DNA from: Polyangia bacterium
GTDB taxonomy: Bacteria; Myxococcota_A; Polyangia; Nannocystales; Nannocystaceae
DNA: 64,000 bases
Assembly (NCBI GenBank): GCA_030424595.1
Contig: JAUHWG010000014.1
Coordinates: 62,001-126,000 of the forward strand
Reading direction: 5' to 3'
The notes under the pieces were generated by a model. The model did no database searches, was not told where the DNA came from, and saw only the letters and a program-made list of their open reading frames with translations. A program made the translations under genes and the position numbers. The first letter of the stretch is position 1. Each line of letters starts with the position of its first letter. Shown in pieces: positions 17,887 through 26,804 of the stretch.

Positions 17887-18921
17887 TCAGCCTGTCCGCG
17901 GGCGCAGGCGCATCGCCAGCGCGAGGTCTTCGAGGTCCTTGGCGATCGCTCGCGCCCGGGAGAGCGCCCGCCTGGAGGTCTCCCCGTCGGTCGCCGCCGC
18001 CAGCAGCTTGAGGGCCATCGCTCGCAGGCGGAGGGAGCCCCGATCCCCTGCCGCTTCGACGCTCGCGCGGGCGTGGGCCTCGGCGGCCGCCCGGTCGCCG
18101 AGCTTGAGGCGGCTCCAGCCGAGGCCGTTCTCACGGCGACAACGGGCGAAGAGGGGACCTTCGGGGTCGATGCGCTCGTAGAGCCGGGCCGCGGCCGAGT
18201 GGTCGGGAGGGCCCGACGTCGGCTTGTTGAGGGGGTACGCGCGCTGGTCGATCCAGCGGGCGAAGAGGCAGGCCCGATCCTCGGCGGGCATCGACTGTGC
18301 GGCGGGGGACTCGAGGAGGGCGCCAGCGCGGGCGAGCGCCTCGGCGGAGGCGCTCGGATCGACGCGTCCCCAGGCGAAGGACTGGACCAGGAGGAGCTCG
18401 ACCTGGGCGGCCGGCTCCGCCCGAGCGGCGAGGAGCGCAGCCTGTTGGAGGAGCGCCGAGACATCCCCGCGCTGGCGGAGCCCGAGCCCGACCCAGCCGA
18501 GCAAGACCCAGATCCGGGCGGGGCTGTCGCTGACCGGGGGGCGGTCCCAGGGGCGGAGGAGCTCTTCGCCGATCGACGCCGGCAGGTCGGTGAAGCGCGA
18601 GTGGTACTGGCCCATCCAGCGGATCCTCGCGTCGACCTCGCTCGGCAGGCCAAAGCAGGCGAGGGCTCGCTGGCCCCAGACGCCGCCGCTTTGGCTGCCG
18701 CGTCCGCGCAGGCGTCGAAGACCGCGCTCGACGCTCTCGACGTCCTCGGCGAAGCCCCGTCGCTCGGCCATGTGCAGGGCGACCGCCGCGAGGGTCCCGC
18801 GACGGGCGACGAGCTCATCGATGTAGTCCGCCCAGCTGAGGGCGTGGGGGTCCCGAGAGGGGCCGCTGGCGGCGTTTCCGGGCTCGTGTCCGGGATCTTG
18901 TCCGGGTGGTCGGGGCATCAC
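17887..18921 (-). CDS. Putative regulator: N-terminal helical domain plus TPR-like repeats
   Basis: 344 residues of no recognised family. After a Pro/Gly-rich start, residues about 28-75 (WADYIDELVARRGTLAAVAL...) look like the small helical, possibly HTH, module found at the N-terminus of other myxobacterial regulatory proteins. Residues about 140-340 are Ala/Leu/Arg-rich helices with TPR spacing (AAEAHARASVEAAGDR). There is no signal peptide, so it is cytoplasmic. It is divergent from the exonuclease gene with only 35 bp between start codons. A second Met lies next to the first at 18918. Confidence 0.65.
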   Translation of the reverse strand: MMPRPPGQDPGHEPGNAASGPSRDPHALSWADYIDELVARRGTLAAVALHMAERRGFAEDVESVERGLRRLRGRGSQSGGVWGQRALACFGLPSEVDARIRWMGQYHSRFTDLPASIGEELLRPWDRPPVSDSPARIWVLLGWVGLGLRQRGDVSALLQQAALLAARAEPAAQVELLLVQSFAWGRVDPSASAEALARAGALLESPAAQSMPAEDRACLFARWIDQRAYPLNKPTSGPPDHSAAARLYERIDPEGPLFARCRRENGLGWSRLKLGDRAAAEAHARASVEAAGDRGSLRLRAMALKLLAAATDGETSRRALSRARAIAKDLEDLALAMRLRPRTG

Positions 18922-18956
18922 TCGTCTAGCTTGGCCGCACTTGAAAGGACACGACG

Positions 18957-19565
18957 ATGGAACGACGAGATTACCTAGTGATCGACCTGGAGGCGACCTG
19001 CGACGATCAGGGGCAGGTCCCCCGGCAACAGATGGAGATCATCGAGATCGGCGCGGTCTTGGTCGACGGCGAGACCTTCGCGCCCAAGGCGGAGTTTCAG
19101 AGCTTTATTCGGCCGGTTCGCCACCCGCGTCTGACACCCTTTTGTCAGAAGCTGACCTCGATCACCCAAGAGGAGGTCGACGGGGCCCCTGGCTTCGTCG
19201 CCGTGATCCGGGCGCTGACCGAGTTTATGGGGCACGAGCGGCCTCTCTTCAGCTCCTGGGGGAACTACGACAAGGGACAGTTTGGCCTCGACGCCAAGTA
19301 CCACGGGATCAAGCTCCCCTTCGGCAAGGACCACCTGAACATCAAGGGGGCCTTCTCCAGGGCGCTCGGGACGAGCAAGCGCTTCGGCATGGCCGGGGCG
19401 CTGCGGAAGCTCCGGATCCCGCTGGAGGGGACCCACCACCGGGGGATCGACGACGCGCGAAACATCGCCAAGATCCTCCCCTTTGCGGTCGGCGCGGCGG
19501 CGATCCCGGCCTTCGCGGCCAACGACGACGGTGGCTTCGAGGGGCGTCGTCGTCCCCGGCGATAG
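18957..19565 (+). CDS. DEDDh 3'-5' exonuclease (ERI-1/DnaQ-like)
   Basis: 202 residues. The Exo I motif has Asp10 and Glu12 (VIDLEAT), Exo II has Asp105 (SWGNYD), and Exo III has His161 and Asp165 (THHRGIDDARN). All four metal-binding acids and the general-base His of the DEDDh class are present. The pattern with SWGNYD and HHRGIDDA is closest to ERI-1/KapD-like exonucleases that trim RNA or ssDNA 3' ends. A basic tail (RRRPRR) ends the protein. ATG 18957 has AAAGGAC seven bases upstream. The true substrate is unknown. Confidence 0.9.
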   Translation: MERRDYLVIDLEATCDDQGQVPRQQMEIIEIGAVLVDGETFAPKAEFQSFIRPVRHPRLTPFCQKLTSITQEEVDGAPGFVAVIRALTEFMGHERPLFSSWGNYDKGQFGLDAKYHGIKLPFGKDHLNIKGAFSRALGTSKRFGMAGALRKLRIPLEGTHHRGIDDARNIAKILPFAVGAAAIPAFAANDDGGFEGRRRPRR

Positions 19566-19733
19566 CGACCGGGGACAACGGTCGTCACGGGTCATCCCCG
19601 CGCTCCACGGCCAACAGCAGGGAACCCCCCGCGTGCTCTCGTTCGCCTTCGTCGGCGGTGGGGGCCGCGGGTTTTTTCTTTGGTCTCTCTTCGGTTCGTC
19701 GTCGTCGCCGTGGAGGCGCCTCGGTCGGGCTGT

Positions 19734-20969
19734 CTAGCCGAGCAGGAGCGGCAGCGTCTTGTACTGGTGCCAGCCGATCCGCGCGGCGAGCTCGATCGTC
19801 TCCGGTTTGACGGCGAAGCGCAGGTTCGGGTTGCGCTCGAGGAGGGTGTGGAGGGCGATCTTCGTCTCCATCCGGGCGAGGGGGGCGCCGAGACAGTAGT
19901 GAACGCCCATGCCAAAGCCGAGGTGGCGGTTCGGCGTGCGGCCGATGTCGAAGACGTCGGCGTCGGCGAAGACCGCCTCGTCGCGGTTCGCCGAGCCGAG
20001 GAGCGGGAGCACCGCGGAGCCCTTCGGGATCAGGACGCCGCCGATCGTCAGATCCTCGGTCGCATACTCGGGCTTGGTGCTGTGGACCGGGCCGTTGAAG
20101 CGCATCACCTCTTCGATCGCGAGGTCGATGAGGCTCGGATCCTCGCGCAGCCGGCGGAGCTGGTCGGGGTGCGTGAGGAGGGTGAAGACCGCGTTGGTGA
20201 TCAGGTTGTAGGTGGTCTCGTGCCCGGCGATGATGATCAGGAAGACCATCGCCGCGAGCTCGTCCTCGCTCAGCCGCTCGCCGTCCTCTTCGGCGTCGAT
20301 GAGCCGGGTGAGGATGTCGTCGGCCGGATGTCTCCGCTTCTCGGCGATGAGCTCGCGGATGAACGCTGTCGCCCGCGGGAGATCCCAGAAGAAGGTGCGG
20401 AGGAGGGTCATGCCGCCCATGCCCTCGGTGATCGCCCGGATGTAGCCGGCGAACTTGGGGACCTGGTCGGTGTCGACCCCGACCATCGCCGCGATGACGG
20501 CGACCGGGATCGGCCGGGCGAAGTCGGCGACGAGCTCGACCGATCCCTCGGCCTCGGCCCTGTCCAGGAGGGCGTGGCTCAGGGTCTTGATCGATCCCTC
20601 CAGCGCCGTGATCGCCCGCGGGGTGAAGGCCTTGTGGACCAGGGAGCGGAGGCGACGGTGATCAGCGCCGTCGGCGTTGAGCATCCCGTTGAGGAGCAGG
20701 GCGGCCGATCTCGGGAGAGGGATCGGGGTCCTCCGACCGCCGGTCGCGGTGGTCCGATTGCGGACGAGGCGCGGGTTTTTGAGCATGCTCGCGCAGTCGT
20801 CGTAGCGCGCGAGGAAGGTCGCCCGAACCATCGGCATGACCCTTCCCCGGTGGACCGGATCGTGCTCCCGCAGGTACGCGTAATAGGCGTACTTGTCGGC
20901 CGCGAACCGCTTGGAGCGGAGGTTGAGCGGCTTGTTCATCGCTGCGAGGGGAATGGTCGCGGTGTGCAC
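19734..20969 (-). CDS. Cytochrome P450
   Basis: 411 residues, a soluble class-I bacterial P450. The I-helix oxygen-activation motif AGHETT is at 248-253. The K-helix ExxR is E287-R290. The heme-binding loop FGMGVHYCLG carries the thiolate Cys359. It hydroxylates a small molecule with electrons from a ferredoxin or flavodoxin partner; no redox partner or biosynthetic cluster is adjacent, so the substrate is open. The start is GTG 20969 with CGAGG seven bases upstream; Met11 (20939) is an alternative without a binding site. It converges with the exonuclease gene. Downstream, a short GC stem before a T-run at about 19672-19681 on the plus strand may terminate the exonuclease transcript. Confidence 0.95.
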   Translation of the reverse strand: MHTATIPLAAMNKPLNLRSKRFAADKYAYYAYLREHDPVHRGRVMPMVRATFLARYDDCASMLKNPRLVRNRTTATGGRRTPIPLPRSAALLLNGMLNADGADHRRLRSLVHKAFTPRAITALEGSIKTLSHALLDRAEAEGSVELVADFARPIPVAVIAAMVGVDTDQVPKFAGYIRAITEGMGGMTLLRTFFWDLPRATAFIRELIAEKRRHPADDILTRLIDAEEDGERLSEDELAAMVFLIIIAGHETTYNLITNAVFTLLTHPDQLRRLREDPSLIDLAIEEVMRFNGPVHSTKPEYATEDLTIGGVLIPKGSAVLPLLGSANRDEAVFADADVFDIGRTPNRHLGFGMGVHYCLGAPLARMETKIALHTLLERNPNLRFAVKPETIELAARIGWHQYKTLPLLLG

Positions 20970-21287
20970 GGGGTGCCTCGTGTCGGAGCAGGGGGTGGTC
21001 CAGACTCTGCGTGCTTGTGAGCTGGGGCGAGCCAGCTCTGCCGTGGCTGTCCGAGACGGATCCCCGATGAGCGCCTAGATCCCCCGAAAAGTGGAGATGA
21101 AGGGCGATATGAACAAATTGGCATTTTTGGTCATTTTGTCAAATCTCTTTCTGGGGGGGGCGTACATGCGCGCTGTGTGGGGTCGAGGTCGCGCGGAGGA
21201 GGAGCGCACGACGTGGAGCCGGGCATCGTCGCCGCGATCCGCTCCGGGGAGCCGACGGGGCTCGTCGGGTGCTAGTGTCGCTGGGCG
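20970..21287. other. Intergenic region upstream of P450 and receiver genes
   Basis: A 318-bp divergent promoter region. An AT-rich patch with T-runs at about 21106-21150 stands out from the GC-rich surroundings and is the likely promoter zone for the receiver gene. A short frame in it (start 21109) begins hydrophobic but loses protein character after about 25 codons. Confidence 0.45.
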
Positions 21288-21653
21288 ATGAAGGTCCTCC
21301 TCGTCGACGATGATGACGATCTTCGGATGTTGGGACAGCTCAGCCTTCGCCGTCGTCAGTGGGAGGTGTGGGTCGTCGGCGACGGACGCGAGGCCCTCGA
21401 GGTGGCCCTACGTGAACTCCCGGACGCGATCCTGCTCGACGTGCAGATGCCTGGTTGGAGCGGGCCGGAGACCCTCGCGGCGCTGCGCGAGGAGCCGACG
21501 ACTGCGGCGATCCCCGTAGTCTTTCTGACGGCGCAGGCGGAGAGCAAGGATGTGCTCCGCTATCGCCAGCTCGGGGTCCGAGGGGTGATCTGCAAGCCCT
21601 TTTCGCCTCTGCAGCTCCCCGATCTGCTCCTTCAGGCCCTCGCGGCTGAGTAG
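21288..21653 (+). CDS. Single-domain response regulator (CheY-like receiver)
   Basis: 121 residues, a stand-alone receiver. The acidic pocket is DDDDD at 7-11, phospho-acceptor Asp51 sits in LLDVQMPG, a Thr81 switch lies in FLTAQ, and Lys103 is in CKPFSP. There is no output domain, so it relays phosphate or acts by binding another protein. The next gene, 70 bp downstream on the same strand, encodes an Hpt-containing protein, the expected phosphorelay partner. Confidence 0.93.
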   Translation: MKVLLVDDDDDLRMLGQLSLRRRQWEVWVVGDGREALEVALRELPDAILLDVQMPGWSGPETLAALREEPTTAAIPVVFLTAQAESKDVLRYRQLGVRGVICKPFSPLQLPDLLLQALAAE

Positions 21654-21723
21654 CTGCGCCGGTCGGACCCTTCGGCAGGCGAGGGCGTCGACGCTGGGTC
21701 GACGGCTCTGATAGCGTGACACC

Positions 21724-22713
21724 GTGGATCCATCGGTGATCGTAGTGAGCCCCGCGTCGAAGCTCCTCGGTCTCACCGTTGACGCTGCCGGAGCTGCGCT
21801 GCGGGGCGGGCTGCGCCTGCTCGCCGCGCCGACGCTGATCGAGGGGCGGGTGTTCACCGAGGTGCTCCGGCCGACGGCGCTGGTCGTCGACGCTGGCTTC
21901 GCGGAGGACGGCCAACGCCTCCTCCTCGCGGCGGCGGTCGTCGCCGGGGCGACGCCGGTCTTGCTCGGCGGTGAGGGGGAGCTGCCGGCGGGGTTTGTCG
22001 CGCGGGTCCCAGCCGATCGCGCAGCGCTCAGCGCTTGGCTCTCCCCGCTGCGGGCCGGCGAGGCCGCGGGCCCGCCGGAGGGGGACATGCTCGCGGTGGT
22101 CCGGGCCCGCTATGCGGCCTCGCTGGGGGAGAAGGCGGCGAGCATGGTCATCTCTGCGGCGGCCGTGCTCGAGGGCGCCGCCGACCCGGAGAGCGTCGAG
22201 GTGGCGCGGAGGATCGCCCATCGTCTCCGGGGCAGCGCTGGGTCCTACGGCTTTCCGGCCTTTGGTGAGGTCGCCGCGCGTATCGACGCGGCCCTCCTCG
22301 GCGGGTTGATCCAACCCCCCGCCGCTTCGTTGACCCGGGCGATCGAGATCCTCGAGCTGTGGCGAGGCGGGGCGGATCCTCTGGGCGAGGCCTGGCCCCG
22401 AGTACAGGTCATCGGCGGGCACGCCCTCGTCGGGGAGGTCGCGCCGATCGCCCATACCTTGCGCGTCGACGTCGAGGTCGGGGCTGAGGCGAGGCCCGAG
22501 GGATCCTGTGTCGCTCAGATCATCGAGGTCGAGGGCGATCCGGACGACGGCGGGGCTGGCGGTTCGGCCAGGCCGATCCTCTACGTAGGCGCGGAGCGGG
22601 CCTGGGTCCCGGCGAGCGAGGTCTCCTTCGCACGCACGCGGCTCGGCGCGCGCCTGCCAGGGCTTGTGCGCGGCTGGCTCGCGAGCTCGAGCTCGGGCCC
22701 GAGAACGACGTAA
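21724..22713 (+). CDS. Hpt-domain protein, probable phosphorelay partner
   Basis: 329 residues. The N-terminal 110 residues look like a degenerate receiver-type alpha/beta domain (VVVDAGFAEDGQ, GATPVLLGG) without the acidic phosphorylation site. Residues about 135-235 form a helical Hpt domain with His166 in the motif AHRLRGSAGSYG, where histidine is followed by Lys/Arg and Gly/Ala-rich positions as in the family. The C-terminal ~90 residues again resemble an alpha/beta domain. The start is GTG 21724. It probably shuttles phosphate to or from the receiver encoded just upstream. The degenerate-receiver reading is inference. Confidence 0.78.
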   Translation: MDPSVIVVSPASKLLGLTVDAAGAALRGGLRLLAAPTLIEGRVFTEVLRPTALVVDAGFAEDGQRLLLAAAVVAGATPVLLGGEGELPAGFVARVPADRAALSAWLSPLRAGEAAGPPEGDMLAVVRARYAASLGEKAASMVISAAAVLEGAADPESVEVARRIAHRLRGSAGSYGFPAFGEVAARIDAALLGGLIQPPAASLTRAIEILELWRGGADPLGEAWPRVQVIGGHALVGEVAPIAHTLRVDVEVGAEARPEGSCVAQIIEVEGDPDDGGAGGSARPILYVGAERAWVPASEVSFARTRLGARLPGLVRGWLASSSSGPRTT

Positions 22714-22741
22714 GGCCCGACGCCGTTGGGCGTTCGGGCCT
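22713..22741. terminator. Bidirectional terminator-like hairpin between convergent genes
   Basis: AGGCCCGA-CGCC and GGCG-T-TCGGGCCT pair as a 12-bp stem with one bulged T around a GTTG loop. It begins on the last base of the Hpt gene's TAA stop and lies 43 bp before the end of the convergent LuxR-type gene. There is no T-run. Confidence 0.55.
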
Positions 22742-22784
22742 CGAAGTCGGGGTGGTGGTCCGTTCGGGGTTGATCGTGGGGGGA

Positions 22785-23333
22785 CTAGAGGAGGATCGCG
22801 CCAGCGTTGGTGCGGTGGACCAGCTCGACGCGGTTGTGAACGCCGACGCGGCGGTAGATCTGACGGACGTAGGTCCTCACCGTGCTGAACGAGAGGCCAG
22901 TGCGGGTGGCGATCTGCTTGTCCGTGCAGCCGGAGACCACGAGGCGGGCGATCCGGGCGAGGCGCGGCGGAAGGTGGGTCTCCGTGAGCTCCTCGTCGCT
23001 CTCGTTCTCCACGGGCGGCGGCACGAAGAGCTTGAAGACGCGGTCGCCGATCTGAACGGTGGCGGAGGTCTGAAGCTCGACGCGCTTCTCGGTCTCCTCG
23101 TCGAGGAGGCGACCGGCGGCGGCGTTCATGCAGATGACCTCGCCGCGCTCGTCAGCCATGTAGGCCGGGCGGTGGTAGCTGTGGATGAGGTCGCTGATCG
23201 CCGCGATGGCGCGAGGAGCACGTGGGCGAGCCGGGACGCTTTGCGTCGGAGCGGGCGAGTGCGCCTCGGGGAACCAAGTGGCCGGTCCGAGGTCCGAGGA
23301 GATCGCAAGTGAATCCGAAACTGTCGTGCTCAT
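22785..23333 (-). CDS. PAS-like/LuxR-type transcriptional regulator
   Basis: 182 residues. Residues about 42-115 resemble a PAS sensor (AISDLIHSYHRPAYMADERGEVICMNAAAGRLL). The C-terminal GerE/LuxR HTH at about 123-178 has the typical sequence ARLVVSGCTDKQIATRTG followed by STVRTYVRQIYRRVGVHNR. It is a DNA-binding regulator probably responding to a ligand or protein at the PAS fold. The 435-bp region upstream is AT-richer and likely carries its promoter. The HTH assignment is firm; the PAS assignment is by pattern only. Confidence 0.88.
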   Translation of the reverse strand: MSTTVSDSLAISSDLGPATWFPEAHSPAPTQSVPARPRAPRAIAAISDLIHSYHRPAYMADERGEVICMNAAAGRLLDEETEKRVELQTSATVQIGDRVFKLFVPPPVENESDEELTETHLPPRLARIARLVVSGCTDKQIATRTGLSFSTVRTYVRQIYRRVGVHNRVELVHRTNAGAILL

Positions 23334-23768
23334 GGCCGGCTACACCTGCACGAAGCGATCCATCTGCGCAGATGACGGGGGGGGGCTGCCCCCAGAGCAT
23401 GAATTCTATGATCACAGGGGTTTAGAGAACGTGCCAAGATCGTGGTGGGCCGTGGCAAATTGGGGCACCGGTAGCCTTTTGACCCGTCTGTGATCTCTAG
23501 AACATTGGTCTCGCGCTTCTAGTGGCGATAGGAGGCGGTTTTGGGCGATCCGCGGAGGTCCAACGACGGGAACCTACGGTGGAAAGAGTCGCGCAAAACA
23601 CGCATCGTCTTCGTTTGAACGCCTGTAGCTGCCCTTGTAGGGGACTTCAGATGCGCGTTCTTGTCCCCAATCGCGCATCGCCTCAGCTGGAGAATCCGCG
23701 AGTGTAGACAATGGCCACAGGGGCCACATCCGTTCAGCGGGGGGACGTCTGCTCGACGCGCAGGGAGC
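23334..23768. other. Intergenic region upstream of the LuxR-type gene
   Basis: A 435-bp stretch without a supported gene. It contains AT-richer DNA near 23395-23425. A weak GGGGAC/GTCCCC inverted repeat spans about 23640-23675. No RNA gene was recognised. Confidence 0.4.
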
Positions 23769-25028
23769 CTAGCTCTCCCGCGGTCGTCGGGCTCGGGCTC
23801 CCTGGAGGTGGGCCTGGTGGAGGCGCTCCAGGAAGCGCTCGACCACCTCGATCACCGCGACGGTCCGCATCGACGGGAAGATGTCGAAGGCGTGGGCTGC
23901 CCCTGGCAGCTCGGCGTAGAGAACATGGTCTTCGGAGCAGCCGCGCATCCGCTCGACGAAGGCCCGCGCGTCGCGGACCGTCGCGAGGTTGTCTCGGGTC
24001 CCGTGGATGACGAAGAAGGGCGGGGCGTCGGCGCGGACGCGGTCGATCGGCGAGGCGCGGCGGAAGGCCTCGGGGTCGTCGGCGATCCGGCGCTTCATCA
24101 GGACCCGCTCGATGAGGCGGAGGTAGCTCGGAGGTTTTGTGCCGAGGCTGTTGGCGATGTCGAAGACCCCGTAGAAGACGATCGCCGCCTGGACCGAGGT
24201 GTCTGCGCTCTCAAAGCCGGGCTGGTACTCGGGGTCCCCGGCGGTCAGGCCCATCAGCGCGGTCAGGTGTCCGCCTGCGGAGCCGCCGGTGACGACGATG
24301 AAGTCCGGATCGACGCCGAGCTCCTCGGCGTGCTCGCGGATCCAGGCGAGCGCCCGCTTGACGTCGATGAGGTGGTCGGGAAAGGTCGCCCGCGGGCTCA
24401 GGCGGTAGTCGACGTTGAAGCCGACCCAGCCGTTCGCGGCCATATGGGTGAGCAGAGGGATCCCCTGGTATTGCTTGAAGCCGATGAACCAGGCGCCGCC
24501 GTGGACCTGGACGATCGCCGGACGTCGCCGCGGGGATGGGCCGTCCGAGGCGCGCGGTCGGTAGATGTCGAGGTTGAGCGGCTTGCCGTCGATCTCGGCG
24601 AAGGGGACGTTGTGGACGACCTTGACGTCGCGGCGCCAGAACATCAGGGGCGGGACGATGAGGTGGCTCCTGGGGTAGCGACGCAGCGGCGGGCCGAGGC
24701 CCATGCCGACGTCGTCGAGGGCCGCGCGGATCGCCAGGTCGGTGCGATGGCCCGCCGCGTAGATGTAGAGGAGGCCCGCCCATGCGGGGAGCAGGAGGCC
24801 CATGCCGACGATCCCCGGCAGGGCCGTGAGGCCGCCGTCGGCGATGAGGAGGAGGGCGAGGAGGAGCTCGCCCAGGAGGAGGTGGAGCGGCAGCTCGGTC
24901 GTCAGCCAGGCGGCGAAGAAGCTCGGCACCAGGAGCAGCGCGTCTCGTCGCGGCCGCAGGGCGTTGCTCGTCAGGAGCCCGCTCAGCGCTCCAAGGGCGA
25001 GGAGGAGCCAGGGGGTCTCGGGCAACAT
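23769..25028 (-). CDS. Alpha/beta hydrolase (esterase/lipase) with N-terminal membrane domain
   Basis: 419 residues. Four hydrophobic helices (about 5-90) precede a hormone-sensitive-lipase-like esterase domain. The oxyanion motif HGGAW is at 176-180, nucleophile Ser250 is in TGGSAGGH, the acid lies in HGTRDN, and the His lies in GAAHAFD near residue 385. The layout resembles the membrane-anchored LipQ/LipM type esterases acting on acyl esters. It is encoded on the minus strand downstream of the SNF transporter gene with a 105-bp gap. Confidence 0.9.
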   Translation of the reverse strand: MLPETPWLLLALGALSGLLTSNALRPRRDALLLVPSFFAAWLTTELPLHLLLGELLLALLLIADGGLTALPGIVGMGLLLPAWAGLLYIYAAGHRTDLAIRAALDDVGMGLGPPLRRYPRSHLIVPPLMFWRRDVKVVHNVPFAEIDGKPLNLDIYRPRASDGPSPRRRPAIVQVHGGAWFIGFKQYQGIPLLTHMAANGWVGFNVDYRLSPRATFPDHLIDVKRALAWIREHAEELGVDPDFIVVTGGSAGGHLTALMGLTAGDPEYQPGFESADTSVQAAIVFYGVFDIANSLGTKPPSYLRLIERVLMKRRIADDPEAFRRASPIDRVRADAPPFFVIHGTRDNLATVRDARAFVERMRGCSEDHVLYAELPGAAHAFDIFPSMRTVAVIEVVERFLERLHQAHLQGARARRPRES

Positions 25029-25133
25029 CGGTGGGAGCGTAGCAGCTCGCTCGCGGCCCGGTGAGTCGGCGATGACCGAGGCCCCGCCGCTCGCTCCGGC
25101 GAAGGATCTGGCCCGACGAGCCTGTCTGGGCGC

Positions 25134-26507
25134 CTAGAGGACGCCGAGGGCGTGGAGCATGACGATCACGATCGCGAGGGGCACGGCGTAGCGCAAGAGC
25201 TGCAGCCAGGCGAGGTAGACCCCGGGGAGCGAGCCCAGGCGGGAGCCCGCGCGGAAGGAGGCCTCGCGGGCCTTGCCGCCGAGGCGCCAGGCGGCGAAGC
25301 CGGCGATCCCGAGGCCGCCGAGGGGCAGCATCCAGTTGCTCGCCAGGTAGTCGAAGGTGTCGAACCAGTTGCGCTCGCCGATCCAGTGGATCCCTGCGCC
25401 AAAGACCATGTTGTCGCTGCCGCTGAGGGCTGAGGGCACGCCGAGGGCGAAGATCACGCTCGTGGTCAGGAGCACTGCCTTGCGCCGGCTCCAGCCGCGC
25501 TCGTCGATGAAGTAGGCGGCGGCGACCTCGAGGAGCGAGATCCCCGACGAGAGGGCGGCGAAGAAGAGGGGGATGAAGAAGGCGACGGACCAGAGCTGAC
25601 CGCCGGGGAGGCCGGAGAAGGCCAGCGGCATGTTGATGAAGACGAGCCCCGGGCCGTTCGCGGCCTCCATCCCGGCGCTGAAGGTGATCGGGAAGAGGAC
25701 GAGGCAGGCCATCAGCGCGACCAGGGTGTCGAGGGCGGTCGTCGCCAGCGAGACCGCGATCACGTCGTCCTTGCGCGAGAGGTAGGAGCCGTAGGTGAGC
25801 ATCGCCCCCATGCCGAGGCTGAGGGTGAAGAAGGAGTGGCCGAGGGCCTCGAGCACCGCCTCGCCGGTGATCGACTCGACATGAAAGCCGAAGACGAAGT
25901 CGACGGCGCGGCCGAAGCCCTCGAGGGTCGTCGAGTAGGCGAGGAGCGCGGCCATCATCAGCAGGAGCACCGGCATCAGCACCCGGGCCGCGCGCTCGAC
26001 CCCGCCTTGGATCCCGCCGAGGACGATCATGGCGGTCAGGCCCATGAAGATCGTGTGGTAGCGGAGGTTGATCCCAGGGTCTGTGTAGGTCGCGTTGAAG
26101 AGCTCGCCGAAGGCCTCCGGCTGGGCTAGGGAGAGCCCGCCGGAGAGCGCGAGCCAGACGTAGTGGAGAGACCAGCCGGCGACGACGCTGTAGTACGAGA
26201 GGATGACGACGCCGGTGGCGACGCCGAGCCAGCCGACGCCGACCCAGGGGGTCGGCTTACCGCCGCTCAGCTTGGAGAAGGTGCCGACGACCGAGGACTG
26301 CGACATGCGCCCGAGGAGGACCTCGCCGATCATGATCGGCAGGCCGATCAGGAGGATGCAGACGAGGTAGATCAGGACGAAGGCGCCGCCGCCGTTCATC
26401 CCGGTGATGTAGGGGAATTTCCAGAGGTTCCCGAGGCCGACCGCCGATCCGGCGGCGGCCAGGACAAAGCTCAACCGGGATCCCCACTGGCCGCGACCTT
26501 CGCTCAT
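25134..26507 (-). CDS. Sodium-dependent transporter, SNF (NSS) family
   Basis: 457 residues with about 11-12 membrane helices. The family signature is near the N-terminus (GLGNLWKFPYITGMNGGGAF), with the unwound TM1 Gly and Asn that bind sodium and substrate. TM6 and TM8 features are also present (SLGMGAMLTYGSYL, ALSSGISLLEV). LeuT-like proteins take up amino acids or amines with sodium. The start ATG 26507 gives MSEGRGQWGSRLSFVLAAAG, the usual N-terminus of the bacterial family. The specificity is not deducible. Confidence 0.95.
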   Translation of the reverse strand: MSEGRGQWGSRLSFVLAAAGSAVGLGNLWKFPYITGMNGGGAFVLIYLVCILLIGLPIMIGEVLLGRMSQSSVVGTFSKLSGGKPTPWVGVGWLGVATGVVILSYYSVVAGWSLHYVWLALSGGLSLAQPEAFGELFNATYTDPGINLRYHTIFMGLTAMIVLGGIQGGVERAARVLMPVLLLMMAALLAYSTTLEGFGRAVDFVFGFHVESITGEAVLEALGHSFFTLSLGMGAMLTYGSYLSRKDDVIAVSLATTALDTLVALMACLVLFPITFSAGMEAANGPGLVFINMPLAFSGLPGGQLWSVAFFIPLFFAALSSGISLLEVAAAYFIDERGWSRRKAVLLTTSVIFALGVPSALSGSDNMVFGAGIHWIGERNWFDTFDYLASNWMLPLGGLGIAGFAAWRLGGKAREASFRAGSRLGSLPGVYLAWLQLLRYAVPLAIVIVMLHALGVL

Positions 26508-26635
26508 GACATCTCGCGTACCGTCGGCGACGCGGGGCTGTCAATGTTGGCGGGGGGTAGGGGCCGAGCAGCTTGTGGAGCAGCTCTCGTGTCCCCCCAC
26601 GCCGACGAAATTCCGCTGTAACCGGCTTTTCCGCG

Positions 26636-26703
26636 GGTTTTTCCGGCGTCGAGACGGGCGACGAGGGCAAGCGAGAGCGCGAGGGTGCTTCGCCATGGGC
26701 TGG
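26636..26703 (-). repeat. Dispersed intergenic repeat, copy A (half element)
   Basis: Its reverse complement shares the core GCTCTCGCTTGCCCTCGTCG and the flanking AGCCC-TGGC start with copy B (36079-36146). It also shares weaker similarity with the left arm of the palindromic copy at 39161-39334. It lies in the 297-bp gap between the transporter and MutS-like genes. Confidence 0.55.
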
Positions 26704-26804
26704 TCGGTTCGGGTCGGTCCGGGTCAGTCCGGTCTGTCGTGAGCGGCGTTCTCTCGCGCGGCGCGGTCGTCTTGCAGGTCCGCGGCGCGTGCCCTCGGAG
26801 CTCC

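Noticed and set aside
21091..21291. 66-codon frame with a hydrophobic start before the receiver gene
   Set aside because: Only the first ~25 codons look like protein. The rest is GC-rich Arg/Ser shadow with no binding site. It is better read as promoter DNA.
23450..23475. Sigma-54-like promoter (TGGCA...GGGGCA)
   Set aside because: The GG-to-GC spacing is one base short of the required distance and no sigma-54 activator gene is near.
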